DNA of 64,000 bases from Camarhynchus parvulus (lineage: Eukaryota > Chordata > Aves > Passeriformes > Thraupidae), in NCBI RefSeq assembly GCF_901933205.1, contig NC_044582.1:19195820-19259819 (forward strand). Direction: 5' to 3'. Shown here piece by piece: positions 34,522-45,035 of this stretch. The position numbers were made by a program, and so were the translations under genes. Within the stretch, counting starts at the first letter, position 1; each line of letters begins with the position of its first letter. The notes beneath the pieces were generated by a model. The model worked only from the letters and a program-made list of their open reading frames with translations, was not told the DNA's origin and searched no databases.

Positions 34522-34934
34522 CAGTCATGTGGTGCTGTTCACAGGGTCCCAGGATGAGGGAAGAGATGAGAATCTTGACTCCATGTTTCAGAAGGCTGAT
34601 TTAATATTTTACATATATATTATATTAAAAGAAAATTATATATTAAAACTACATTAAAAGAATAGAAGAAAGGATTTCATCAGAAGGCGTGCAAGGAATA
34701 GAAAGGAATGGAATGATAATAAAATCTTGTGACTGACCAGAGAGTCCGAGCCAGCTGGACTGTGATTGGCCATTAATTAGAAACAACCTCATGAGACCAA
34801 TCACAGATGCACCTGTTGCATTCCACAGCAGCAGATAATTATTGTTTGCATTTCATTTCTGAGGCCTCTCAGCTTCTCAGGAGAAAAGATCCCAACAAAA
34901 GGAATTTGCATAAAACATGTGTGTGACACAGTCA
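34522..34934 (-). mobile_element. solo LTR 34528-34928 with 6-bp target-site duplication CAGTCA
   Basis: Starts TGTGGTGCTGTTCACAGG at 34528 and ends ACATGTGTGTGACA at 34928, 401 bp. CAGTCA lies at 34522-34527 and again at 34929-34934. It shares the full set of family landmarks with 8700-9102 in reverse: GACTCCATGTTTCAGAAGGC, the TATATATTATATTAAAA segment, GGATTTCATCAGAAGGC, CTGTGATTGGCCATTAATTA, GATGCACCTGTTGCATTCCA and CTTCTCAGGAGAAAAGATCC. It is a cleanly inserted solo LTR. Confidence 0.95.
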
Positions 34935-36598
34935 AGGCTCCCCGTTCCCAGCCAGGCTCCCTGTTCCAGCTGCCTCCCTTCCAGAGCTTTCTCCAGGGGC
35001 TGCTCTGGCCCCCAGCAAGGTGGGAGCTCTGTTTTTATGGATAACCCAAACTTTGGGCAGGGCTGTTCCTTTAGCAATGGGAACTCCTGGGAGGGCTGGC
35101 AGTCCAGAGCTTCTCAGGGACCATCCAAGGCTTTCAGCAGTTCTTGGGGAGCAGGGGGTGCCTGGGGTTTTTAACACCTACAGAAGGATGTCCTGAGGTT
35201 TCCTCACCCCATCTCCATGCCGTGCTCCTGCAGGAATTGCCAGGAGAGCCCCAGGTGTGTGCCCTGCACCTGCCGCCCTGCACACCTGGGATGTTTGGGC
35301 CGCCTCCTGCTGCTTCCCAGGCTGGCTCCTGGACACTCCATGGCAATTCTGGGGCTGCTCTGACCCTCCAGGCCACGCACAGCCCCTGCCCAGGGGCATT
35401 TTCACCTCGGAAATCCATTTACCTCTGTACAGTGCAGTTGGCAGTGGTGGCTCACCAGAGTGCCTGAGAGAAAACTCCCCGCAGCAGCAGCAGCAGCAAA
35501 GTGATTTGATAGCACAGATTGGCTTGCTGGGACTGAGGGAGCACTTGGATTGTTATTTTCTCAGTGGAATAGATTGATGTGACACCTGAAATGACAGTCA
35601 GGAATAGATTCTGAACTGCCACCTTCATCTTTAATTAGTACAAGTAATTCTTTTGAACAAAATATGGTTATCATCAGGTTCATCCTGTCCCAGGGAGATT
35701 AAAGAGTGCTTGAAATTCCCTTTTTTTTGTCCCAGGGGTGGGATAATCCCTGTAATTACCTCATATTATCCACTGATATTCATGTATCATCTCTAGTGAT
35801 ACTGGGATCTTCTGCAGATCACTTTGAATATTCAAACGAGTCTTGCTGAGACACTTCTCATTCAACAGCTGGAAATTCCTCTGCTGGAAATGGTTACTTT
35901 GATATAAAACTCCCCTCCATGCTTGTTAAATACATGAAAAGGCAGTTAAATGTTGGGTTCTATACTCACTGTATTTAAATTATTTTAAATATTTCAATGT
36001 GTATAAAAATTTTACCTATTTGTTGCTCCCATTTTGAATTTAGTGGTGCACACTAAGAAGTCTTTTTATAGTGGGCTTTAATCAGAGGAAAAAGAGAAGG
36101 GAATTAAGAGATTTTCATTACTTCAGGAAGAGCAGGGAAAAGCTGCTTTGCTTCGTGTATGGCCAGGAGATTTTCACCTTTGTAGAGAGAAAAACCAGAA
36201 AATGTCATATCTGCTATGAATTCCAACAACTATTTCTCTCTGAAAGCATCGTGTTCTTCTCACAGCTGGTGTCAGGTGCATTCCTCAGGAGGGGCTGAGG
36301 GTGCAGCCCATTCCATGCTGCTGAAATGTCAGCATGCTCAAGCCATTCAATCAAATATTGCAGCCCAGGCCGGGGAGCCAGGGTGGGTGAAGAGGTGGAG
36401 CAGCTGCCCAGGAGCTCACGTGGGGTTTGGTTTGGATCTCAGGTGGGGTTTGGTTTGGATCTCAGGTGTGATTTGTGCTGGGAGGGTTCTCCTTTGGTTT
36501 CCCCACTCCTGTTCCTGCCCTACCATGGCTGGATTTACCCCAGGCCCCTCAGTCCCTGGGAACTGGGGCTGTGTTGGGAACAGGAAACATCTCCCAGG
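34935..36598. other. unique non-coding DNA
   Basis: Contains a short (CAG)n run at 35484-35500 and a 23-bp duplication (TGGGGTTTGGTTTGGATCTC) at 36421-36466. Otherwise nothing recognised; AT-rich unique DNA at 35.6-36.1 kb. Confidence 0.55.
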
Positions 36599-36683
36599 TG
36601 TCTGTCTGTCCTGCACACCCTCCCAGCTGTCTGTCTGTCCTGCACACCCTCCCAGCTGTCTGTCTGTCCTGCACACCATCACC
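36599..36683. repeat. 29-bp minisatellite, three copies
   Basis: TGTCTGTCTGTCCTGCACAC plus CCTCCCAGC, at 36599, 36628 and 36657, the last with a changed end (CATCACC). The first two copies are identical. Confidence 0.93.
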
Positions 36684-36967
36684 TTGGGCTGGGGCTTTGC
36701 TCTGGGGTGTCCACACAGCCAGAGCAGATCCTCTGCACCCCAGGGAAGGATCACACGTGTGCTCCAGCCCAGGAGAGACCTGGGACAGGGAATCCTCTCC
36801 TCAGAAGAGTTTCTGCACTGTGAAATGGGATTGAGCTGGAATGGAGCTGTGGGATAACCCAGAGGCTCTGAAGGCAGAATTGAACAGCTCCCAGCAGCAG
36901 CAGGAGGGTTCTGGGGTGCTGGAGGGAGGTGCAGGGGGAGCTGGAGCTGTGGGCAGCCCTGCACAGA

Positions 36968-37298
36968 CAGCTGCAGTGTCACAGGTTCCTGCCACCAGGA
37001 CAGGCAGGTGTCACAGGTCACTGTCCCCAGGATGGGCAGCTGCAGTGTCACAGGTCACTGTCCCCAGGACAGGCAGGTGTCACAGGTCACTGTCCCCAGG
37101 ACAGGCAGGTGTCAGAGGTCACTGTCACAGGCAGCTGCAGGTGTCACAGGTCACTGTCCCCAGGATGGGCAGCTGCAGTGTCACAGGTTCCTGCCACCAG
37201 GACAGGCAGGTGTCACAGGTCACTGTCACAGGCAGCTGCAGGTGTCACAGGTCACTGTCCCCAGGATATGCAGGTGTCACAAGTTCCTGTCCCCAGGA
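36968..37298. repeat. minisatellite, unit about 30-36 bp (GTGTCACAGGTCACTGTCCC)
   Basis: About ten units built from CAGGTGTCACAGGTCACTGT and CCCCAGGACAGG or CCCCAGGATGGGCAGCTGCA, alternating long and short forms. Some units substitute GGTTCCTGCCACC. It generates open frames in three + frames reading CHRSLSPG-type repeats, which are not genes. Confidence 0.94.
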
Positions 37299-38114
37299 AA
37301 ATGCTCAAATAACTCTTTGCCCCCCCTGGACCAGCCTGGCTGCTTTTGAAAGCTGCTGAGATGAGAGCACAGCTCACAGGGACACTTCGGACACCACCAC
37401 AGCTGTGGAGTTCAAAGAGCTCTGCCAAAAATGGGATGCCCAAAACTGTGACCTACCTTTCCTTCCTTTTCACATTTCCAGGGAGTTGTTAAAAATTAAA
37501 GATGCCTTTAAGGAGCTTCCCAGAAAACTGGGGAATGTAGGACATGGTGTACCAGCAGGTTACAAAATGAGGCAACTTTTCTGCAATATATTGTGCTGCA
37601 ATGCAATTTGCTTCCAAGTGGCTCAAGTATTTCAATTAAGAAAAACAACAATCAAGGACAAACAGCGTTTTAGTAGGAGGGGATTGGATTATTTCTATGG
37701 TTACAGTGCTGGAGCTGCAACTGGAATCAAAGTTTTAAGATCAAGGTTATGTTTATGTTTGTTCAAATATTGATGTTAATGGATAGTTTTTACATGCACA
37801 AACAACTTTGGGTTTTTTGGTTTATTGAGGTTTTTAAGGGTAAGATAGTGCACAGCTTGAGCTATGAATTAACTTTATTGGGTTACAGTTCTGTCACTGC
37901 TGTAGCATCAAACAAAGTGAAGGATTTTGATTGTTCCACTCTTCTAACTTAACACGTTTAAATTGTGCTCCTACACCATTGGTTTGTTTGGTTTATTTTT
38001 GCATTGAAGTGAAACTCCAGAGAGCAAAGAGAGATAAAAGACATGCATCCATTTATCCTGCTGCTGAACTCCTGCACGAGGGCTCTCAGGGCTGTTTGTT
38101 GTGGGAGGAAGGAC
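37299..38114. other. unique non-coding DNA
   Basis: Unique sequence, AT-rich from 37.55 to 38.05 kb. No gene recognised. Confidence 0.55.
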
Positions 38115-38202
38115 GTTTGTCCTTTTCCACCCCTGATGTTTGTCCTTTTCCACCCCTGATGTTTGTCCTTTTCCACCCCTGATGTTTGTCCTTCTCCATC
38201 CC
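38115..38202. repeat. 23-bp minisatellite, nearly four copies
   Basis: GTTTGTCCTTTTCCACCCCT plus GAT at 38115, 38138 and 38161, then a partial diverged copy at 38184. The first three are identical. It lies inside the longest open frame of the window (306 codons, minus strand, 37958-38878), which I do not accept as a gene. Confidence 0.95.
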
Positions 38203-39570
38203 TCCTCCCGAGCATCGCTGCTGCAGGAAGGACAGACAGACAGACACCCCTGCCCCTCCTGAGGCACAGCCCAGCCCAGGGAAGCCAAAGCTCAGCCTTG
38301 GGCCTCTTCCAGCAGAGGGACCAGAGCTGCAGGGCCCTTGAGGAAGCTGAGAGCAGACTGATGGGCTGGGACAAGCGGGGTGAAGCCAAGTGGGTGGGTA
38401 TGAAACCCTTGTGGGCTCCTGCAGCCACCAGGAAATGGCTTTTCAGAGCCACAGCTGCTCTTGGCACGTGTTTTCCCAGAGCAACCACAGCTAACAGAGG
38501 GGCACTGCCAGGAAATGGCTGCTGCATTTTGGGGAGTGGGGGTGGACGTGGCTGCAGCAGCTCTGCTGGAAAATATCTGTAAAGGTGTTTTAAAATATGC
38601 AAATAGAATAGAAAACAGGCGAAAGTCTGCAGGGAAAGAACTTCAGCAACATCCCTGCCCGTAGGATTTGCAGCAGGAGCTGCCTTGGTGTGAGACTGGC
38701 ACCAATCAGAGCTCTGAGGTTCTCCTTGAGCAGAGGAAATCACCTGGGCTGGAGGGGCCAGGGAGGGCTCTGGGCTGGATCTCCATTCCTGAGCTGGGCT
38801 CAGCCTGGCCTCGCTGCCCTGCCTGGGTGGGCAGGGCACTGCTGAAGCTCCAGCAGGAGCAGCCTGTGCCTGGCACAAAGGCAGGAGACACAGAACAAAA
38901 ATTAAAAAAAAATAGAAAAAGGAAAAAGAAGTAAGGATAAAAGAAGGGGGAAGAACAGAGGAGCTCAGATCTTTCCCTCAGGCACTTGTCAGCTCTCACA
39001 AAGGTGGTGACACAAGGACAGCCAAGTCCACTTTCTTCTCCTGCTCTATTAAAAGTTTGAGGGATAACATTTGTGCTCTGGTTTTTTAGGAGAGGTATTG
39101 AAGTTTGGTGTTGGTGGCACCAGCACTGCCTTGAAGTTGAGGTGACTCTGCTTGGGCCTGGTAATGACTTGCTGAGTTTTTCTGTCTCCTCAAACCTAGG
39201 AAGGTCTCAATATCTCGTTGCTCTTGCCCCACTGCAGCCCAGCCCCAGGAGGAAAGGGCCAGGAGTAATTTCTGTCCTGAATTTCATATTCAAATTAACT
39301 TCATTAGAAGAGCCTGTTGTTTTTGCTGCAGTGCTGGAAATCCTCCTTTTTTCTCTATTCCTCTTCCACAATTGAAAATGAAAAGCATTTTCTCGCCATT
39401 ACCACAGCTGAGTGGCAGCTTCATGGGCAGGTTTGGGTGGCACAGCCTGGCCAGGAGCTCCAGGGCAGGCTGGGCTTCCCTGGCCTGGATTGGAGCCTTT
39501 GGCTGAATTAGGAACTGCTGCCAACTCTGTATTTGCCCAGGCACAAACCATGTGGGGCAGCAGCTCCAGA
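38203..39570. other. unique non-coding DNA
   Basis: GC-rich to 38.9 kb, then an A-rich patch at 38898-38950 of AAAAATAGAAAAAGG type. No gene recognised. Confidence 0.55.
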
Positions 39571-39775
39571 GGGACATGGGAATGGGGCTGGAAGGAGCTT
39601 GGAATGGCAGAGCAGGGGACAGGGAAATGGGAATGGGGCTGGAAGGAGCCTGGATTGTGGGGTGGGGATAGGGAAATGGGAATGGGGCTGGAAGGAGCCT
39701 GGAATGCAGGGTGGGACAGGGAAATGGGAATGGGGCTGGAAGGAGCCTGGAATGGCAGAGCTGGGCACAGGGAGG
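39571..39775. repeat. 48-51 bp minisatellite, four copies
   Basis: AATGGGGCTGGAAGGAGCCT recurs at 39581, 39632, 39681 and 39729, with GGGACAGGGAAATGGG linkers. Purine-rich strand bias is strong. Open frames with GNGNGAGRSLE-type repeats follow from it. Confidence 0.93.
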
Positions 39776-40784
39776 TGGGGACAGCTCTGTCACCTCCAAG
39801 GCTCAGGGACCCTGGGACTGAGGAGGCTGAGCTGGGACCCTCTGCTCTGCAGGTAACAATGCCCTGATGGAGAATTTTGGGTCTGGGACAGGCTCTGCAG
39901 GGTTTTCCACAGGAATTTCTCCCAAAGGGGACTGGAAGAACCTGGTTCTCCCCAAGCTGGTGAGCTCTGCTGGTATTTTGACAGTTTGTTTATTGTGGAT
40001 GCTCAGACTTGTCAGAGAGACTCAGGCAATGTTTCCTCTCTCTTTTCTGGCTATGAAAATTATCCCAGTAGGATATTTGGAAGTTTGTGGGTTTTTGGTT
40101 TTTTTTTTAGTATTCTAGTCAAACTAAAATAAATTTAAAAATTGAAATGATAACAGACTAGGGGATTATAAGATGTTTTTGGAAGGTTTAGATAAGAAGT
40201 GGCAATTTCTGCCTTGCTGCAGTAGCTGCACTCTCCCCAGCACACTTTGCCTACCCTGGGAACACAAGAAATGCTGTCATCATCCCTGCACAATTCTATT
40301 ACTGAAGTGTCAGAGCAGAGTCAGGTTTCTGGCAGCAATGATCCAACTCCATTTTCACTTCCCCATGGCTCAGGGTCACCTTGGCATCCCTGGGCAGAGC
40401 TGTGTGGAGCTGGCTCGGGCACAGGTGCCAGCCTGGGGGAGATAATGCCCTAAAACTGGAGCTGGGTGTGGGACTGGCCCTGCACAGCCCCAGGGGCCTG
40501 GGCTGGGAGCCTTTGATGCCCAGGCAGCCCTGGCCCTGTGTTTGTGCCGGCTGGACACAGCTGTGGCTGCTTTATGCACTTTGGGTGCTCCTCTCACAAA
40601 TGCTTTAATCAGACCCATTATCCAGTTTTTCAAAGGGACTGTCAGACAAAGAAGGTTTTTAACTAGTGGCAGAGGTGGGATCATTGTCATGCAGGAGAAC
40701 ATTAAAAAGCAGAATTGCCTGAGCAGAGTCCAGCAAAGCAGAGTGCAACCACGAGAGGTGTTGGGAGCTCTGGGGATGCAGGGA
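39776..40784. other. unique non-coding DNA
   Basis: No gene recognised. A T-run lies at 40098-40109 and AT-rich DNA at 40.11-40.17 kb. Confidence 0.5.
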
Positions 40785-40866
40785 TGGATGGATGGATGGA
40801 TGGATGCAGGAAGGGATGCAGGCAGGGATGGGTGCAGGGATAGATGGATGGGTGCAGAGATGGAGG
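40785..40866. repeat. (GGAT)n microsatellite with GATGCAGG variants
   Basis: A GGATGGATGGATGGATGGAT core at 40791-40810, followed by degenerate GATGCAGGSAGG-type units. Confidence 0.9.
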
Positions 40867-40949
40867 TCACAGATCCCCCCTGTCCTTGCCCTTGCTCCTC
40901 CTCCATTCATGCCTGTGGGGCACTGATGCCTTTCCCAGTGCTGGAAAGG

Positions 40950-41032
40950 AGCAGAATGATGGAATCACTCAGATGGGAAAAGACCTCTGAGATCCCCAGC
41001 AGCCCCACAGTCACTGCCCACATCCTCAGAGG
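40950..41032 (-). mobile_element. CR1-like 3' end, divergent subfamily
   Basis: Reads AGCAGAATGATGGAATCACT, CAGATGGGAAAAGACCTCTG and AGATCCCCAGCAGCCC, then CACTGCCCACATCCTCAG. This is the tail type with GAATCACTCAGRTTGGAAAAGACC rather than the GGTTTGGGTTGGAAGG form of the other copies, so it is an older or different CR1 subfamily. Confidence 0.7.
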
Positions 41033-42801
41033 AGGTATCCACATGGTTTTAGGGTTACACAGTCTGCAGTCTGGCTTCTGAAGTCTTTTTTTCCTGTTCA
41101 ACTTGTTGTTCATAAAGGTGTCCCTCCCCACGTCCTGGGCACAGAGGGAAATCTGGGGTCAGTGTGAGATGTGTTCGTTTTTTACTCTCCCAGTGCAGAG
41201 GTGGAACACATCTGTGTTTTTCTGTCCACTCCATTCATTTGGGATGGTGATTTCTTTCCTTCTGAGGACCTGCAGCAAGAGAATTCCACATCCAAAGTCC
41301 CTGTTCTGGATTTTCTGGTTTTCTTTGTTGGTGACAACACAGGGAGTTGCAGGTGAGCCATGAAATGAGCACCTGAGGCAGGAACTTCTGTTGTTTGATG
41401 GTTTTTTGGTCTGGTGCAGCCAGCTCCTAGTCTGCCAGGATCATTTAATAGGTCTGCACGTCAGGAGTGACCCCCTCATCCCAACACAAAGTCCAGCTGT
41501 TGTGCCGTGGCCGTGGATGACTCTGGAGCTAATCAGTGCCCAGTGCTCCCTGCAGGGGTGCTTCTTCTCCCGCTCTGGTGCACGGGCAGAGCTGGGATTG
41601 GCTCGGGGAGCCCTGGGAGCCCCAGGTGCAGCAGAAGCTCCCAGTGCCTCAGGGGATGCTCTGAAGCTCCCAGGCTTTTCTGGAGGATGGGATTCCCTGG
41701 AGCAGCCCACAACCAACCCTCCTGCAGCTCTGCCCTGGAAGTGTCTCGCCGTGTCCCATCAGATGGAGCTGCAGAGAGCCAGGCAGGCCCAGGGGTTAAC
41801 TGGAGTGTGCTTTTAGCTCTGGGCTCAGGAGAACGCCCTGGCAGCAGCTGCAGCCCTGGCCTGCTCAGAGCTGAGCCCCAGTCACTGCGATGTGCCTTCC
41901 CCTCCCAGCTACCAGTTATGCAAAGTGAAGCTTTACCTGGGCAGGGAGGGAGATTTGCCATGTTCAGCTCACAGCATTTAATGGAAAGTGATCTATCTGG
42001 GCAGAAAGGAGGGGGGAGAAGCAAAATCAAAACCCCCTCAAACACAAGCAGCTTATTTTAGTGCTGTGTCTTCCATAAATCCTAAAGGTTGTTTTGTTTC
42101 TGCCAAGAGTGTTTTGTTTAAAATCAGCTTATGCTTAGAATACAAGAAGGAGGAGGAAGAGGAAACAGATTCAATAATTTCCTTCTGCTTCTGGTAGTTG
42201 TTCCTTACTTGATTACTTGCCAAAGTGCCAGAACTGACAAATTATCCAATAACACAGAAGTGAAGGCAGCACTGCGCCGTGTAAAGCTGGATTAGTTTAT
42301 AAAGGGTCCCTGTTGTGCTCCAGAAAATGAATAACCAATATTCAGCAAACCTGTTGCAGGTCCTTTCCCCCTTCCTTTCTCTTCCTTCCTTTTCTTTTGG
42401 GCACTAAAAGGAGCGGAAAGTTACACATTTATTTACTTGTCAGCAGAGGGGAAATCCTTCAAAAAGAAAAATTGTGTGCTCCCAAAGCCATTGCAGGGTG
42501 GGGAAGGGAATACATTGGAGTCCAGCTGCTCTGGGGAGCTGATTCCCTGGGCTGAGGGGGTTTGGAGGCTGGGGAGGCTGCAGTACAGTCATCATTCCCA
42601 AAGGATAGCATGGAGATGTACTCAGTGAGTTATCCAGCATTGGATGTTGAGTTGTAAGGAGAAGTTGATTGCACATGAAGCCCAGGACGTGCTGCAGGGG
42701 AACAGAAAGGATCAGAGCTGGCAGCTGAGCCTTGCCAGCGCTCCTGGCTGCTTTACTGGGGTTTGATCTGCTGTGCCCGTGGGCCTGGGCTGCTGCCTCC
42801 T
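41033..42801. other. unique non-coding DNA
   Basis: GC-rich, with many overlapping open frames at 41.4-42.0 kb on both strands and no domain. A pyrimidine tract lies near 42360-42400. Confidence 0.5.
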
Positions 42802-42957
42802 GTGGGCAGGTGTGCAGGGTCGGTGTGCCCTCCTGTGCAGGTGTGCAGGATTGGTGTGCCCTCCTGTGCAGGTGTGCAGGATTGGTGTACAGGGTTGGTG
42901 TGCAGGGTTCCTGTGCCTCCTGTGCAGGTTTATGTGCCCTCCTGTGCCCTGCAGGAT
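42802..42957. repeat. minisatellite of GTGCCCTCCTGTGCAG and GTGTGCAGGATTG modules
   Basis: About five units of roughly 31 bp, such as GTGCCCTCCTGTGCAGGTGT plus GCAGGATTG, then shorter units GTGCAGGGTTG near the right end. Two central units are identical. Confidence 0.9.
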
Positions 42958-43129
42958 GCCCAGGAACAGCAGCATTCCCAAAGGAATTACACATGGGGGA
43001 GCCCCAGCCCTGAGCCCCAGGAGGAGCTTTGGGATCAACTTTTAGGTTTTGCTAATCTGGTGTTCGGGGGAGGCTGAGCCATGGCACAGGGAGCACAGAG
43101 AGCCTCGGTGATGCAGGCTTTAGTCTCCT

Positions 43130-43390
43130 GCTTTTATAGAAATATAGAAATATTTAGATATATAAAATATGTAAAAATTCTAGAAATATATAATCATATA
43201 ATATTTATATAAGATAATAAATATATATTATATCTATATGATTGTAAATATATAAATATATAATATAGAAATAGTTTATATAGATATATGTTTAATATAA
43301 ATATATAAACATATAATACAAATATATAAATATATAAAATATTGACTATATAAATGCCTAGATACATAAATATATAAGTATCTGTGCACG
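43130..43390. repeat. AT-rich simple repeat, TATAAATA/ATATAA type
   Basis: About 260 bp almost free of G and C, made of imperfect TATAAATATATAA, AGAAATATA and ATATAAATATATAAAC units. No consistent period. It is bounded by ordinary GC-rich DNA. Confidence 0.92.
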
Positions 43391-43680
43391 TGGAAAGCCC
43401 AGCAGTGTGTGCATCGGCACGGATCCAGGGCAGAGCAGGGCTGGGGTGATGTCAGTGCTGGGGCAGGGCACAGCTGCACCTCAGGAAATGGGCAGGGGGT
43501 GAGAGAAACCCCACAAACCCCACAGGGCTTCGTTCTGCCCCCAGCACAGCCAGCCTCCAGCTGGCCTGACCCTGCAATTCAATAATTATGAAAGATTTTG
43601 TGCCATGGGTATCAGTAGGGAAGAGCAAGTGCAGGTGGTGGGGAAAGCTCACTGAAATCTGTATTTATCTGTATTTATCA

Positions 43681-43890
43681 CAGAAGCCCTGCATGGGTTG
43701 GGCTGGGAGGGACATTAAGGGATCTCATCCCACCCCTGCTATGGCAGGGACACCTCCCACTGTCCCAGGTTGTTCCAGTTCTGTCCAGCCTGGCCTTGGG
43801 CACTGCCAGGGATCCAGGGCAGCCCCAGCTGCTCTGGGCACCTGTGCCAGGGCCTGGGAGCCATTCCCTGTGCCCTGTCCCTCCAGGAGT
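43681..43890 (-). mobile_element. CR1 LINE 3' end
   Basis: Antisense tail with CATGGGTTGGGCTGGGAGGG, CACCCCTGCTATGGCAGGGA, CTGTCCAGCCTGGCCTTGGG and GCTGCTCTGGGCACCTGTGC. It continues into GAGCCATTCCCTGTGCCCTG of the upstream part. GTTGTTCCAGTTCTG replaces the usual GTGCTCCAGCCCC. Confidence 0.9.
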
Positions 43891-44230
43891 GAATGTCCAT
43901 GCCCTGGGAGGAGTGGATTGGAGCCCCCAGAGCTCCCCCAGCCCTTTGCCAGCCCCTGGCTGGGCACTGCTCCCACCTGTGAGTGCCACTCTGGTGCCAC
44001 CGCTGTGCCAGGCCACCCCTGAGCACCTTCATGGCTGTGCCCCCGTAACAAGGCACCCAAATGAATTCTCGCTGTGCTTGCTTACAGAGCAGCAGCAGCA
44101 TCTCAGGGCTGTTAATTAATCAGCCCGTACCACTTGGAATGTCCTGGTGTGCAATTAAATTAATGGGCTGAGCCTGTGGGCTGGGGGAGCTGTGAGAGCT
44201 GCCAGGGCCACCCTGCAGCACGGGCAGCTC

Positions 44231-44264
44231 CAGGCTCATTCCAGGCTCATTCCAGGCTCATTCC
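44231..44264. repeat. 11-bp tandem triplet (AGGCTCATTCC)
   Basis: Three identical copies of CAGGCTCATTC in a row. Short. Confidence 0.9.
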
Positions 44265-44864
44265 TGCTCCAGGAGCTGCAGGCCCCAGGCAGGGGCAGAA
44301 GACAGAAGCTCCTGGTCGTTCTGCTCAGGCGTTTCTGTTGAGCAGCTCTGTGTGGGACGGGGCATTAACGAGGGGTGGTTTGTGCTGAAAGCAGGGCTGC
44401 TCTCTGCGGCTGCAGGTGGTGCAGCTCGTCGGGCTGGCACTGAGCTGATGGAACCTGCAGCGCCACAAAAGCTGCCAGGAGCTGCTGGGGCAGGGCAGCT
44501 CTGTGCACGGGGGAGGGTTGGACTGGGAGGGCTGCGGTGTGAAAATGGGATGGTAGCAATTAAAAGGACAAGACTACATCCTTGGAAACTTGAACATGAA
44601 AAATTCATCCCTGGCTGGAAAATCACAGTGTTAGATGAGAGAGGAAGAGAAAAGAGAAGGGCTTTAATGTTCTTGTGGCTCTTCCATTGAATACCAGAGC
44701 CCAGAGTAGCTCTGCCAGCCCCAGTGTGGAGAATGTGCTGTAAGAGCAGCTCAAAGTGAATCAGAGCAGGGGTGGGAAAAGGCTCTCCCTTTTCCTCAGC
44801 AGCATCACAGCCTGCCTTCCCTCAGGGTCCCAAAGGAGCTGGTGTAAACAGCCCAGCGGGACGA

Positions 44865-45035
44865 GAACCCCAGAATGGTTTGGGTTGGAAGGACCTTAAA
44901 TCCCACCCAGTGTCACACCCATGGGCAGGGACACCTCCCACTGTCCCAGGTGCTCCCAGCCCCAGTGTCCAGCCTGGCCTGGGCACTGCCAGGCTGTCCT
45001 GTGGCCCTGGGCACTGCCAGGCTGTCCTGTGAGCC
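44865..45035 (-). mobile_element. CR1 LINE 3' end with internal 26-bp duplication
   Basis: Antisense tail with CCCCAGAATGGTTTGGGTTG, GAAGGACCTTAAATCCCACC and CTGTCCCAGGTGCTCCCAGC. Near its far end GGGCACTGCCAGGCTGTCCT occurs twice 26 bp apart, a tandem duplication not seen in the other copies here. The expected GGGATCCAGGGGCAG is missing. Confidence 0.88.

Noticed and set aside
37958..38878. Longest open frame in the window (306 codons, minus strand)
   Set aside because: No recognisable domain, contains the 23-bp minisatellite, lies in GC-rich DNA, and overlaps open frames on the other strand.
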